Positions 1-5,368 of a stretch of 10,586 nucleotides of DNA are shown piece after piece. This DNA is from an uncultured Prevotellaceae bacterium (GTDB taxonomy: Bacteria; Bacteroidota; Bacteroidia; Bacteroidales; Bacteroidaceae), in the NCBI GenBank assembly GCA_946539635.1, contig CAMNHS010000041.1, positions 1 through 10,586 on the forward strand, in the 5' to 3' direction. The notes beneath the pieces are model-generated. The model was not told the DNA's origin and made no database searches. It worked only from the letters and a program-made list of their open reading frames with translations. A program made the translations under genes and the position numbers. Within the stretch, counting starts at the first letter, position 1. Each line of letters starts with the position of its first letter.

Positions 1-224
1 ACACGCTCTGCCACATACTCTCCGTATGCCTCGTCGGCAGGAATAACGAAATCGAATGTGTCACCCTGAGCAAGGTTTTCTATATTCTTCTCAAAACCAG
101 GAATTGTCGTGCCGAAGCCAGAAATAAACACAAAAGGTTCAGCAGCGCTGGTCTCTTCCTCCAGCTTACGCTCTCCATTCTTAACAGAGAACAGTTTGTA
201 ATCAAGTACATAATATTTGTTCAT
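1..224 (-). CDS. slyD: SlyD-type FKBP peptidyl-prolyl cis-trans isomerase (3' part outside window)
   Basis: The first 74 codons are visible, starting at ATG 224-222; the rest lies beyond the left edge. The visible part begins MNKYYVLDYKLFSVKNGE, followed by the FKBP core FVFISGFGTTIPGFEKNIE (about residues 32-50), GDTFDF (55-60) and DEAYGEY (64-70). This order of an isomerase core strand, a G-D-x-F-D strand and a D/E-A-Y-G turn is typical of SlyD-class FKBPs, where the insert-in-flap chaperone domain would follow directly. The family catalyses cis-trans isomerisation of prolyl bonds and acts as a cytoplasmic folding chaperone; some members carry a metal-binding His-rich tail, which cannot be judged here. 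The only Met in the visible part is residue 1, so this start is well determined. The gene is divergent from the HU-like gene and has its own consensus promoter placed almost at the start codon. Confidence 0.87.
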   Translation of the reverse strand, partial: MNKYYVLDYKLFSVKNGERKLEEETSAAEPFVFISGFGTTIPGFEKNIENLAQGDTFDFVIPADEAYGEYVAER

Positions 225-228
225 GGGT

Positions 229-261
229 GCAAAGGTACGAAAAAACGATAGAAAAGCCAAA
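229..261 (-). promoter_or_regulatory. Consensus Bacteroidota promoter of slyD
   Basis: Read on the minus strand, TTTG (261-258) is followed by exactly 20 bases and then TACCTTTGC (237-229). This matches the Bacteroidota primary sigma-factor pattern with a -33 TTTG and a -7 TAnnTTTG element. The box ends only five bases before the ATG at 224, so the transcript would start at or within a few bases of the start codon. Confidence 0.8.
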
Positions 262-352
262 TTTATTTATACTTTTACCCGAATTTCGGCAATATTCCGG
301 TCCTAAATTCAAATTATTTCACCTATCCCAATGCCATATAAGATTTTTTCCT

Positions 353-361
353 TATCTTTGC
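353..361 (+). promoter_or_regulatory. -7 promoter element for the HU-like gene
   Basis: TATCTTTGC fits the Bacteroidota -7 consensus TAnnTTTG. No TTTG is found 19-21 bases upstream, so the -33 element is missing or degenerate, and an activator may be needed. Transcription would begin near 364-367, exactly where the 24-base repeat array begins. The array would therefore form the first part of the leader RNA and also overlap the initially transcribed region. Confidence 0.6.
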
Positions 362-366
362 AGCAC

Positions 367-480
367 ATCAACACGAGGTGTTGACAAAACATCAACACGA
401 GGTGTTGAAAGCATATCAACATGAGGTGTTGAAAGCATATCGACACGATGTATTGATATGTTATCAAGGCGAAGTATGCA
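367..480 (+). repeat. Five-unit tandem repeat, 24-base period, each unit a dyad
   Basis: Units of 18 bases start at 367, 391, 415, 439 and 463, separated by 6-base A-rich spacers, so the period is exactly 24. Units 1 and 2 are identical (ATCAACACGAGGTGTTGA). They contain a perfect inverted repeat, TCAACAC and GTGTTGA, around GAG. Unit 3 has one C-to-T change that still pairs as a G-U wobble in RNA. Unit 4 has several changes and a broken pair, and unit 5 keeps only the outline. Quality thus decays away from the promoter. The array lies between the -7 element and the start codon of the HU-like gene. It could be a set of operators for a dimeric regulator (perhaps the HU-like protein itself) or a run of small hairpins in the leader RNA. 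The sequence does not decide between these. The period is a multiple of three and the reading frame stays open into the gene. Confidence 0.9.
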
Positions 481-500
481 TATACAAATATTATATTATT

Positions 501-995
501 ATGATTAACTACAATATTAACATCAACAATGGCATCCAAGCTTTCGACACAGAAGGCAAGACGATTACCGTAAGTGAAGCGACGCAGACAGTGGACACTC
601 AGGTCCTTGCCCGTGAGATACACCATGAGAACATGCTTATCCCCGAACAGGTGGCAGAGGCAGTGCTCCAGAACTTTGCCACAGCAGCCCTGAACCTGAT
701 GCGTCAAGGCTTCGCCATCCAGTTCAAGAGTGGCAACGATGTCATCATGCGCATCTTTGCTGACGTCAGTGTCAACGGTGGCAATATCAACCTGCGTCGC
801 GCCAAAGAGCTGATACCTGGGACCACAGAGATAACGGCAGACAACGCTGCCGAGCTCGTAAGCCAGGCAGGCATCACCGTAAGACCACGCGTCAAGTGTA
901 CAAGGAGATTTTGGGAACTGCTCCACTCCGAGGACTGCGACGTACAGCGCAAGAACATCGTGGAGAAAGCCCGAGTGTCGAGATTACATCAATAA
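501..995 (+). CDS. Small HU/IHF-like DNA-binding protein (tentative)
   Basis: Encodes 164 residues from ATG 501. The central part, about residues 31-95, resembles the N-terminal HU-like fold of Bacteroidales proteins: a VDTQVLAREI helix start, a helix with the pattern EQVAEAVLQNFATAALNLM, a G-F-A-I-Q-F strand and a second strand ending in NGGNINL. This resembles the HU-related DNA-binding domains common in this phylum, often found in several copies per genome. The clear glycine-rich FGxF strand of classical HU is not evident, so the assignment rests on the overall pattern and is not firm. The C-terminal half (RRAKELIPGTTEI to the basic tail KNIVEKARVSRLHQ) is not recognised. The start is chosen at 501 because it is the first ATG in a frame that is open from 342 and because the typical first residues MINYNI follow it. 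A GTG at 378 would add 41 residues made of the repeat array. There is no Shine-Dalgarno site, only an AT-rich leader, as is usual in this phylum. Confidence 0.6.
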   Translation: MINYNININNGIQAFDTEGKTITVSEATQTVDTQVLAREIHHENMLIPEQVAEAVLQNFATAALNLMRQGFAIQFKSGNDVIMRIFADVSVNGGNINLRRAKELIPGTTEITADNAAELVSQAGITVRPRVKCTRRFWELLHSEDCDVQRKNIVEKARVSRLHQ

Positions 996-1002
996 CAAGC
1001 AC

Positions 1003-1061
1003 AAAAAAAGTCCGCCCAGAACTACTATAACAAAATGTTACCGTAAGAACTGAAGCGGACT
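1003..1061 (-). terminator. Intrinsic terminator of the candidate small RNA
   Basis: The stem AGTCCGC (1061-1055) and GCGGACT (1015-1009) pairs perfectly on the minus strand and is followed by an uninterrupted run of seven T (1009-1003). A CAG/CTG pairing and a 5-bp TAACA/TGTTA hairpin extend the fold inside the loop. The enclosed loop is long (39 bases) for a terminator, so the inner structure must help bring the arms together. On the plus strand the stem is not followed directly by T residues, which fixes the direction. Confidence 0.55.
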
Positions 1062-1093
1062 ACCCACCTTAAAAAAAGTATCCTATTGAGATT

Positions 1094-1121
1094 GGGATGC
1101 CGGAGCATCCCGTTAAATTTG
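1094..1121 (+). terminator. Strong hairpin, possible terminator of the HU-like gene
   Basis: GGGATGC (1094-1100) and GCATCCC (1105-1111) form a perfect 7-bp stem with a four-base loop. On the plus strand it is followed by an AT-rich stretch with a run of five T at 1122-1126. It lies about 100 bases past the HU-like stop codon. The same hairpin forms near the 5' end of the minus-strand small RNA candidate, so it may serve either strand. Confidence 0.45.
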
Positions 1122-1132
1122 TTTTTCTGAGT

Positions 1133-1165
1133 GCAAAGATATGACTATTCCGACTTCTTTGCAAA
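1133..1165 (-). promoter_or_regulatory. Consensus Bacteroidota promoter, minus strand, no annotated gene downstream
   Basis: Minus-strand TTTG (1165-1162), exactly 20 bases, then TATCTTTGC (1141-1133). The match is as complete as that of slyD. It points away from ilvC toward the convergent HU-like gene, so it serves the candidate small RNA or antisense transcription rather than a known protein gene. Confidence 0.75.
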
Positions 1166-1204
1166 CAATTATGCTCTTTTCTTTGTGCACGCACACATTT
1201 TTTG

Positions 1205-1244
1205 ATTATAATCAATAACCCCCATTGACATCAGTCAACGGGGG
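1205..1244 (-). terminator. Terminator of the ilv operon after ilvC
   Basis: Positions 1244-1219 form an 11-bp stem with a four-base loop, 34 bases past the ilvC stop codon. In the minus-strand RNA all pairs form, including one G-U wobble (1239 with 1224). On the plus strand the same position is an A-C mismatch, so the stem is better suited to minus-strand transcripts. The following stretch (1218-1205) is T-rich but broken by A and G residues, so the U-tract is imperfect. Confidence 0.7.
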
Positions 1245-1278
1245 CATCTTTATTATGAATTATCTACTAATTCGAGTA

Positions 1279-2322
1279 TTAGTTGTTTTCAGGACGCAGC
1301 TTACGTACTGTCTCAGCTGTACGCCACATCTCAGAGTCATGCAGAGCAGCAAGTTCCTTCTCAAGACCTACGCGATAGTCAGGCTTTGAGTTAGCATCGA
1401 TAGAAATCTGAGCCTCGTTACCGCACTTTACTGATTCGTAAAGCTGCTGCATAACAGGCTTGATAGCATCGTGGAAACGAGGATACCAGTCAAGAGCACC
1501 GCGCTGTGCTGTTGTAGAACAGTTAGCATACATCCAGTCCATACCCTTAGCAGCAAAGAGAGGCATGAGTGACTGTGTCAGTTCTTCTACAGTCTCGTTG
1601 AAAGCCTCAGAAGGAGTATGACCATTCTCACGGAGCACCTCATACTGAGCAAGAAGCAGACCCTGGATAGCACCCATCAGAGAACCACGCTCACCAGTAA
1701 GGTCAGAAGTAGCCTCACGCTGGAATGTTGTCTCGAAGAGATAACCTGAACCGATACCGATACCGAGAGCCAGAGTACGGTCAAGAGCCTTACCTGTTGC
1801 ATCGTTATATACTGCGTATGAAGAGTTCAGACCGCGACCCTCAAGGAACATAGTACGGAGAGAAGTACCAGAACCCTTAGGAGCTACCATGATAACGTCG
1901 ATATCCTTAGAAGGAACGCAACCTGTGCGGTCACTCCAAGTGATAGCAAAGCCGTGAGAGAAGTAGAGAGCCTTACCAGGAGTGAGATACTTCTGGAGTG
2001 TTGGCCATACAGACATCACAGCAGCATCAGAGAGCAGGCACATAACGATAGTACCCTTGTCAGCAGCCTCTTCGATAGAGAACAGTGTCTCACCTGGTAC
2101 CCATCCGTCAGCAATAGCCTTTTCGAATGTCTTACCCTGACGCTGACCAACGATAACGTTGAAGCCGTTGTCACGAAGGTTACAAGCCTGTCCAGGACCC
2201 TGTACACCATAACCGATGACTGCGATAGTTTCATCCTTCAGGATTTCACGAGCCTTCTCGAGTGGAAACTCTTCACGTGTCATTACCTCTTCGATAACTC
2301 CACCAAAATTCATTTTTGCCAT
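1279..2322 (-). CDS. ilvC: Ketol-acid reductoisomerase
   Basis: Encodes 347 residues, the usual length of a short class I enzyme. It converts 2-acetolactate or 2-aceto-2-hydroxybutyrate to the 2,3-dihydroxy acids by a Mg-dependent alkyl shift and NAD(P)H reduction, the second step of valine and isoleucine synthesis in the cytoplasm. The Rossmann domain carries GYGVQGPGQ (37-45) where most relatives have GYGSQGxAxA, followed by NLRDNG and the cofactor loop VGQRQG (58-63). Catalytic and metal-binding candidates by family alignment are H123 in SHGFAI, K149 in APKGSG, D207 and E211 in TSDLTGERG, E242 and E246 in FNETVEEL, and S268 in CSTTAQRG. All are present, so the enzyme should be active. It is the last gene of the ilv cluster, 30 bases after the thioesterase and followed by a terminator hairpin. 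The start ATG is confirmed by the normal N-terminus MAKMNFGG. Confidence 0.97.
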   Translation of the reverse strand: MAKMNFGGVIEEVMTREEFPLEKAREILKDETIAVIGYGVQGPGQACNLRDNGFNVIVGQRQGKTFEKAIADGWVPGETLFSIEEAADKGTIVMCLLSDAAVMSVWPTLQKYLTPGKALYFSHGFAITWSDRTGCVPSKDIDVIMVAPKGSGTSLRTMFLEGRGLNSSYAVYNDATGKALDRTLALGIGIGSGYLFETTFQREATSDLTGERGSLMGAIQGLLLAQYEVLRENGHTPSEAFNETVEELTQSLMPLFAAKGMDWMYANCSTTAQRGALDWYPRFHDAIKPVMQQLYESVKCGNEAQISIDANSKPDYRVGLEKELAALHDSEMWRTAETVRKLRPENN

Positions 2323-2329
2323 AGTTTCT

Positions 2330-2361
2330 TTTGTTTTAAAAAATTAAACATGTTATCTTTG
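2330..2361 (+). promoter_or_regulatory. Possible antisense promoter in the thioesterase-ilvC gap
   Basis: Plus-strand TTTG (2330-2333), exactly 20 bases, then TATCTTTG (2354-2361) is a full consensus match. It points against the operon, and its transcript would start near 2366 and run antisense to the 3' end of the thioesterase gene. The -7 box overlaps the thioesterase stop codon and last codons, so its sequence is partly fixed by coding, and chance occurrence is possible. Confidence 0.4.
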
Positions 2362-3108
2362 TTTGAAAGATAATTTTACTCTACATAGTTCTGTCTCTTG
2401 CTCCTCCTCTACCCTACACAGCTTAAAGGCATAGGTCTGCTCTCCCTCATCAATGTGATATATTCTGACAGTATCTCCGAAATGTCCTTCTGCAACATAT
2501 GCTATCTCCATACGACGCAGCTGGTAGTTTCTGTAATGGTCCAGCGAGAACAAATCCATTACGTGGTCAATATACTTCATCGAGTTGAGATGTCCGTTAA
2601 CGTCGATGTCAGAATACTTCACCTGAAACTCCGTATATTCCGTCATCTCTGGTGTCTTCACCCTCGACACATCATCCATCTCACAAGGTTTCTCAGGATA
2701 TAGATACTCCATTATCTTGCCATCATGTACGGCCAGAATATTCTGCGGCTCTCTCGTCTGGGTGTCTATCATTGCCCATATCGACTTGCCATAGCCATAT
2801 ATCTTGCCGTCCTCAGACTTTATGCACCAGTTACGCTTGGTGAAATACTTCATAGCATTCTCCACCCATGTCTCAATGCATAAAGGCGTATGCTCAGTCG
2901 GGATTTCGGTCAATTCGACAGCAAGACGTGACAACACCCATGTCTTGTTGATAGTATTCAGATACGTCATCCCGAAATTCCTCACAGTAGAATGCACATC
3001 AGCAGCATTCAGCATAGCGTTGCCGAGATGCCCGAGGCATAGCTCATGATTGAAGTCGCAATGGAACGTATCCGCCGTATATGAATATCTTTCTACCTTA
3101 TCCATCAT
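2353..3108 (-). CDS. Acyl-ACP thioesterase (FatA/FatB-like)
   Basis: Encodes 251 residues with the tandem hot-dog organisation of bacterial relatives of the plant fatty acyl-ACP thioesterases. It hydrolyses the thioester of acyl-ACP to release free fatty acids in the cytoplasm. The N-terminal hot-dog (about 1-130) shows the helix and strand pattern around CLGHLGNAMLNAADVHS and the strand TWVLSRLAVEL. The C-terminal one (about 155-251) has YSDIDVNGHLNSMKYIDHVMD (165-185), with the N171 and H173 pair of the NxHxN active site and E201 in RRMEIAY as the likely further catalytic acid. ATG 3108-3106 overlaps the ilvN stop in an ATGA arrangement; the next ATG at 3105 is an equally close alternative, and the two starts differ by one residue. 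This placement within ilv operons recurs in Bacteroidales, to my knowledge. The physiological substrate and the reason for the linkage are unknown to me; release or editing of branched or short acyl chains is an inference. Confidence 0.9.
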   Translation of the reverse strand: MMDKVERYSYTADTFHCDFNHELCLGHLGNAMLNAADVHSTVRNFGMTYLNTINKTWVLSRLAVELTEIPTEHTPLCIETWVENAMKYFTKRNWCIKSEDGKIYGYGKSIWAMIDTQTREPQNILAVHDGKIMEYLYPEKPCEMDDVSRVKTPEMTEYTEFQVKYSDIDVNGHLNSMKYIDHVMDLFSLDHYRNYQLRRMEIAYVAEGHFGDTVRIYHIDEGEQTYAFKLCRVEEEQETELCRVKLSFKQR

Positions 3109-3647
3109 TCTATTTCCTCTCCTCTTTCGTCAAGGAATTTGGACACCTCCTCCTGACAAGAACGGGTTACTGCAATGCGTCCCGAACGTGTAAACTGCAA
3201 TACGCAGCCAGGTGTCTTATGCAACTCATGGAAGAGAGCTACTATATCGTCTGTCTTTCCCTGGCTCACTACGACACAGAATGTCTCATTAACCTCCGTA
3301 AAACGAGCCTTGGCATGACGAATGGCATGAGAAACCGCAGGATTCTTCACCACCACATCAGTAGCGAGTTTGAAGAGGGCCACCTCCACAAGGAACAAGT
3401 CAGCATTAGTATAGAAATGTGCCTTGACGACATCTATCTTCTTCTCTATCTGCTTTACTACCTTCTTCATCATCTCTTCGTCGGAGTATGCCGTAATGGT
3501 ATATTTATGCACACCCTTAATAGACGAAGGACTAACATTGAGAGACTCTATATTAATCTGTCTGCGTGTAAATACCGCAGTTATCTGGTTTAGGATACCT
3601 GCAATGTTTTCTGTATATACCTGTAATGTAAAAAGTGTCTGTTCCAT
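3105..3647 (-). CDS. ilvN: Acetolactate synthase small (regulatory) subunit
   Basis: Encodes 180 residues from ATG 3647, which overlaps the ilvB stop by one base (TGATG). A TTG one codon upstream is possible but would lie inside the ilvB stop region and is less likely. The N-terminal ACT domain (about 4-78) has TLQVYTENIAGILNQITAVF, then RRQINIESLNVSPS, the usual effector-binding strand-helix-strand. This domain normally binds valine and gives feedback inhibition of the large subunit. The C-terminal part (about 85-175) is the second ALS_ss_C-type domain, with LFLVEVALFKL and the late GRIAVTRS strand. The protein is slightly longer than the about 160 residues of enteric IlvH/IlvN. It stabilises and activates IlvB as a heteromeric complex, in keeping with the translational overlap of the two genes. 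Confidence 0.95.
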   Translation of the reverse strand: MEQTLFTLQVYTENIAGILNQITAVFTRRQINIESLNVSPSSIKGVHKYTITAYSDEEMMKKVVKQIEKKIDVVKAHFYTNADLFLVEVALFKLATDVVVKNPAVSHAIRHAKARFTEVNETFCVVVSQGKTDDIVALFHELHKTPGCVLQFTRSGRIAVTRSCQEEVSKFLDERGEEIE

Positions 3648-5368
3648 CAATATTCAACGTTTAGTTGCATCTCATCAACAGCCTTTCCTGGTGCTGTCAT
3701 TGGTTCTACATTCATGTCCGGCTTAATGATTACCTCCAGGAAGAAAGCCCCCTTTGTCGTCAACATCTTTTCTATTGCAGGCTGCAGGTCCTCGCGCTTC
3801 TCAACTCTGAGGTGCGGTATGCCGTAAGCCTCTGCTATCTTTCCGAATTCAGGGTTACACATCGGTGTAAACGACTGCTTCTTATGGAAGAACATATCCT
3901 GCCATTGGCGTACGTTTCCAAGATAATTGTTGTTGAGGAGTATCATCTTCACAGGAATATCATTCTCCATTATGGTGCCAAATTCCTGTATCACCATCTG
4001 CAAGCCGCCATCACCCATGAAACAGCAGACAGTTCTGCCAGGAGCACCATAGGTTGCGCCCATGGCAGCAGGCAAGCCATATCCCATTGTTCCCAAACCG
4101 CCTGAGGTAGCTATTGAGCGTGGCACATGATATTTGAAGTATCTGCATGACATCATCTGGTTCTGACCTACATCCGTAACAAGTATCGGAGCACCTATTT
4201 TGTCCTCCATAGAATATGCCATCTTTGCAACATCGTGTGCAACCTCTCCCATCAGCAATGGTCCGCTGGTTGGCTTTGTGGCTGGAGTTATCACCTTCTC
4301 TATTTCCTGTTTCCTCAGAGGCTGGAAAGACTCCTTCCATTCGCTGTGGTCTGCCTTGTTCACAAGTTCCGTCAGTGCTGGGAGTGACACCTTGCAGTCT
4401 GCCACAATACTAACATCCGTCTTCACACACTTATCTATCTCAGAAGGGTCGATATCAAGGTGTATTATCTTTGCCTGCTTGGCATATCTTGACAAATCGC
4501 CTGTCACACGGTCAGAGAAACGCATGCCTATAGCGATAAGCACATCAGCCTCCTGTTCCTTCAGGTTGACAGAATATGAACCATGCATTCCAAGCATACC
4601 CATGTTCAGAGGGTGGTTGGAAGGCAGTGCCGAAAGTCCGAGAAGTGTTCTTCCTGCGGGGATGTCAGCCTTCTCAAGGAATTTTTTCAGTTCTTCCTGG
4701 GCATTACCAAGTTCCACGCCCTGCCCTACGAGAGCCATTGGCTTCTTGGAATTATTGATGAGTTCTGCTGCAGCCTTTACCTTATCCATCTTCAGCTCTG
4801 GATAAGGCACATACGAACGTATAAAGTCCACCTTTGCCGGCTTATAATCTATCATCGCGGTCTGTGCATTCTTTGTAAAGTCAAGCACCACAGGGCCCGG
4901 GCGACCAGATTTAGCGATATAGAACGCTCTTGATACAGCCCATGCCACATCCTCTGCCCTACGTATCTGATAAGCCCATTTTGATATTGGCTGCGCCACG
5001 CCTACAAGGTCCACCTCCTGAAAGGCATCAGTACCCAGCACGTTCGTTGCCACCTGTCCGGCAATCACGATGATAGGTGTAGAGTCCATCATAGCATCGG
5101 CAAGACCTGTCAAAGTATTTGTAACGCCAGGGCCTGATGTCACAATGCAGACGCCTACCTTTCCCGATACCCTTGCATAGCCTTCTGCTGCATGAGCGGC
5201 AGCCTGTTCGTGACGTACCAGTATGTGTTCGAAGGCTTTCTTTTCACCACGGGTATAATCGTATATGGCATCATAGGTTGGCATGATACTGCCTCCCGGA
5301 TAACCGAATATTGTCGTTACGCCCTGTTCTTTCAGGGATAACATTAATGCTTCTGAACCAGTTATCAT
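3647..5368 (-). CDS. ilvB: Acetolactate synthase large (catalytic) subunit
   Basis: Encodes 573 residues, the full length of the thiamine-diphosphate enzyme that condenses two pyruvates to 2-acetolactate or pyruvate with 2-ketobutyrate to 2-aceto-2-hydroxybutyrate, the first committed step for branched-chain amino acids. The N-terminal pyrimidine-binding domain contains FGYPGGSIMPTYDA (21-34) and the catalytic glutamate E54 in RHEQAAAHAAEGYAR. GTDAFQEVDLVGV (112-124) is the next conserved block. The central domain (about 195-335) contains GQGVELGNA and the FAD-region block GMLGMHGSYSVN. The C-terminal ThDP/Mg domain carries MGDGGLQM (451-458) with the downstream NNNYLG (479-484), the GDG-to-NN motif that binds Mg and diphosphate. 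The start ATG 5368 overlaps the ilvD stop by one base (TAATG), so translation is probably coupled. Confidence 0.97.
   Translation of the reverse strand: MITGSEALMLSLKEQGVTTIFGYPGGSIMPTYDAIYDYTRGEKKAFEHILVRHEQAAAHAAEGYARVSGKVGVCIVTSGPGVTNTLTGLADAMMDSTPIIVIAGQVATNVLGTDAFQEVDLVGVAQPISKWAYQIRRAEDVAWAVSRAFYIAKSGRPGPVVLDFTKNAQTAMIDYKPAKVDFIRSYVPYPELKMDKVKAAAELINNSKKPMALVGQGVELGNAQEELKKFLEKADIPAGRTLLGLSALPSNHPLNMGMLGMHGSYSVNLKEQEADVLIAIGMRFSDRVTGDLSRYAKQAKIIHLDIDPSEIDKCVKTDVSIVADCKVSLPALTELVNKADHSEWKESFQPLRKQEIEKVITPATKPTSGPLLMGEVAHDVAKMAYSMEDKIGAPILVTDVGQNQMMSCRYFKYHVPRSIATSGGLGTMGYGLPAAMGATYGAPGRTVCCFMGDGGLQMVIQEFGTIMENDIPVKMILLNNNYLGNVRQWQDMFFHKKQSFTPMCNPEFGKIAEAYGIPHLRVEKREDLQPAIEKMLTTKGAFFLEVIIKPDMNVEPMTAPGKAVDEMQLNVEY

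Larger units (their letters stand above)
1003..1129 (-). ncRNA. Candidate small RNA, about 125 nt, promoter and terminator both visible
   Basis: On the minus strand a full consensus promoter (1165-1133) would start a transcript near 1129. The transcript contains a perfect 7-bp hairpin with a four-base loop (1111-1094), a short single-stranded stretch with seven T residues (1078-1072), and a long closing stem (GTCCGC at 1060-1055 with GCGGAC at 1015-1010) that encloses a TAACA/TGTTA mini-hairpin. It ends in seven T residues (1009-1003). It lies tail to tail with the HU-like gene, ending eight bases from that gene's stop codon. A 27-codon reading frame (1108-1025) lies inside. I do not recognise the family: it shows no signal recognition particle RNA motif and no tRNA fold. 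Confidence 0.5.

Noticed and set aside
367..480. CRISPR array
   Set aside because: Units are 18 bases with 6-base spacers that are nearly the same, and the repeats decay over five copies. There are no unique spacers of 30 or more bases and no cas genes.
309..926. Long minus-strand open frame opposite the HU-like gene
   Set aside because: It overlaps the better-supported plus-strand gene and the repeat array, whose palindromic units keep several frames open. Its sequence is Cys- and His-rich, low-quality and matches no family.
1003..1061. tRNA or signal recognition particle RNA
   Set aside because: No cloverleaf with T-loop or CCA-proximal features can be drawn, and the GGAAG-type signal recognition loop motif is absent.
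1114..1121. TAAATTTG box on the plus strand between the HU-like gene and ilvC
   Set aside because: No -33 element, and it lies in the T-rich tail of the hairpin at 1094-1111; no plus-strand gene follows.
3648..3650. TTG as start codon of ilvN
   Set aside because: The next codon is an ATG that overlaps the ilvB stop in the common TGATG arrangement, and the family N-terminus fits that ATG.
4011..4340. Plus- and minus-strand open frames inside ilvB, ilvD and secA
   Set aside because: They are out of frame or antisense to full-length conserved enzymes and show no family motifs or initiation signals of their own.
4466..4474. TATCTTTGC promoter-like box on the plus strand within ilvB
   Set aside because: No TTTG at the right distance upstream, and the sequence is explained by ilvB codons on the other strand.
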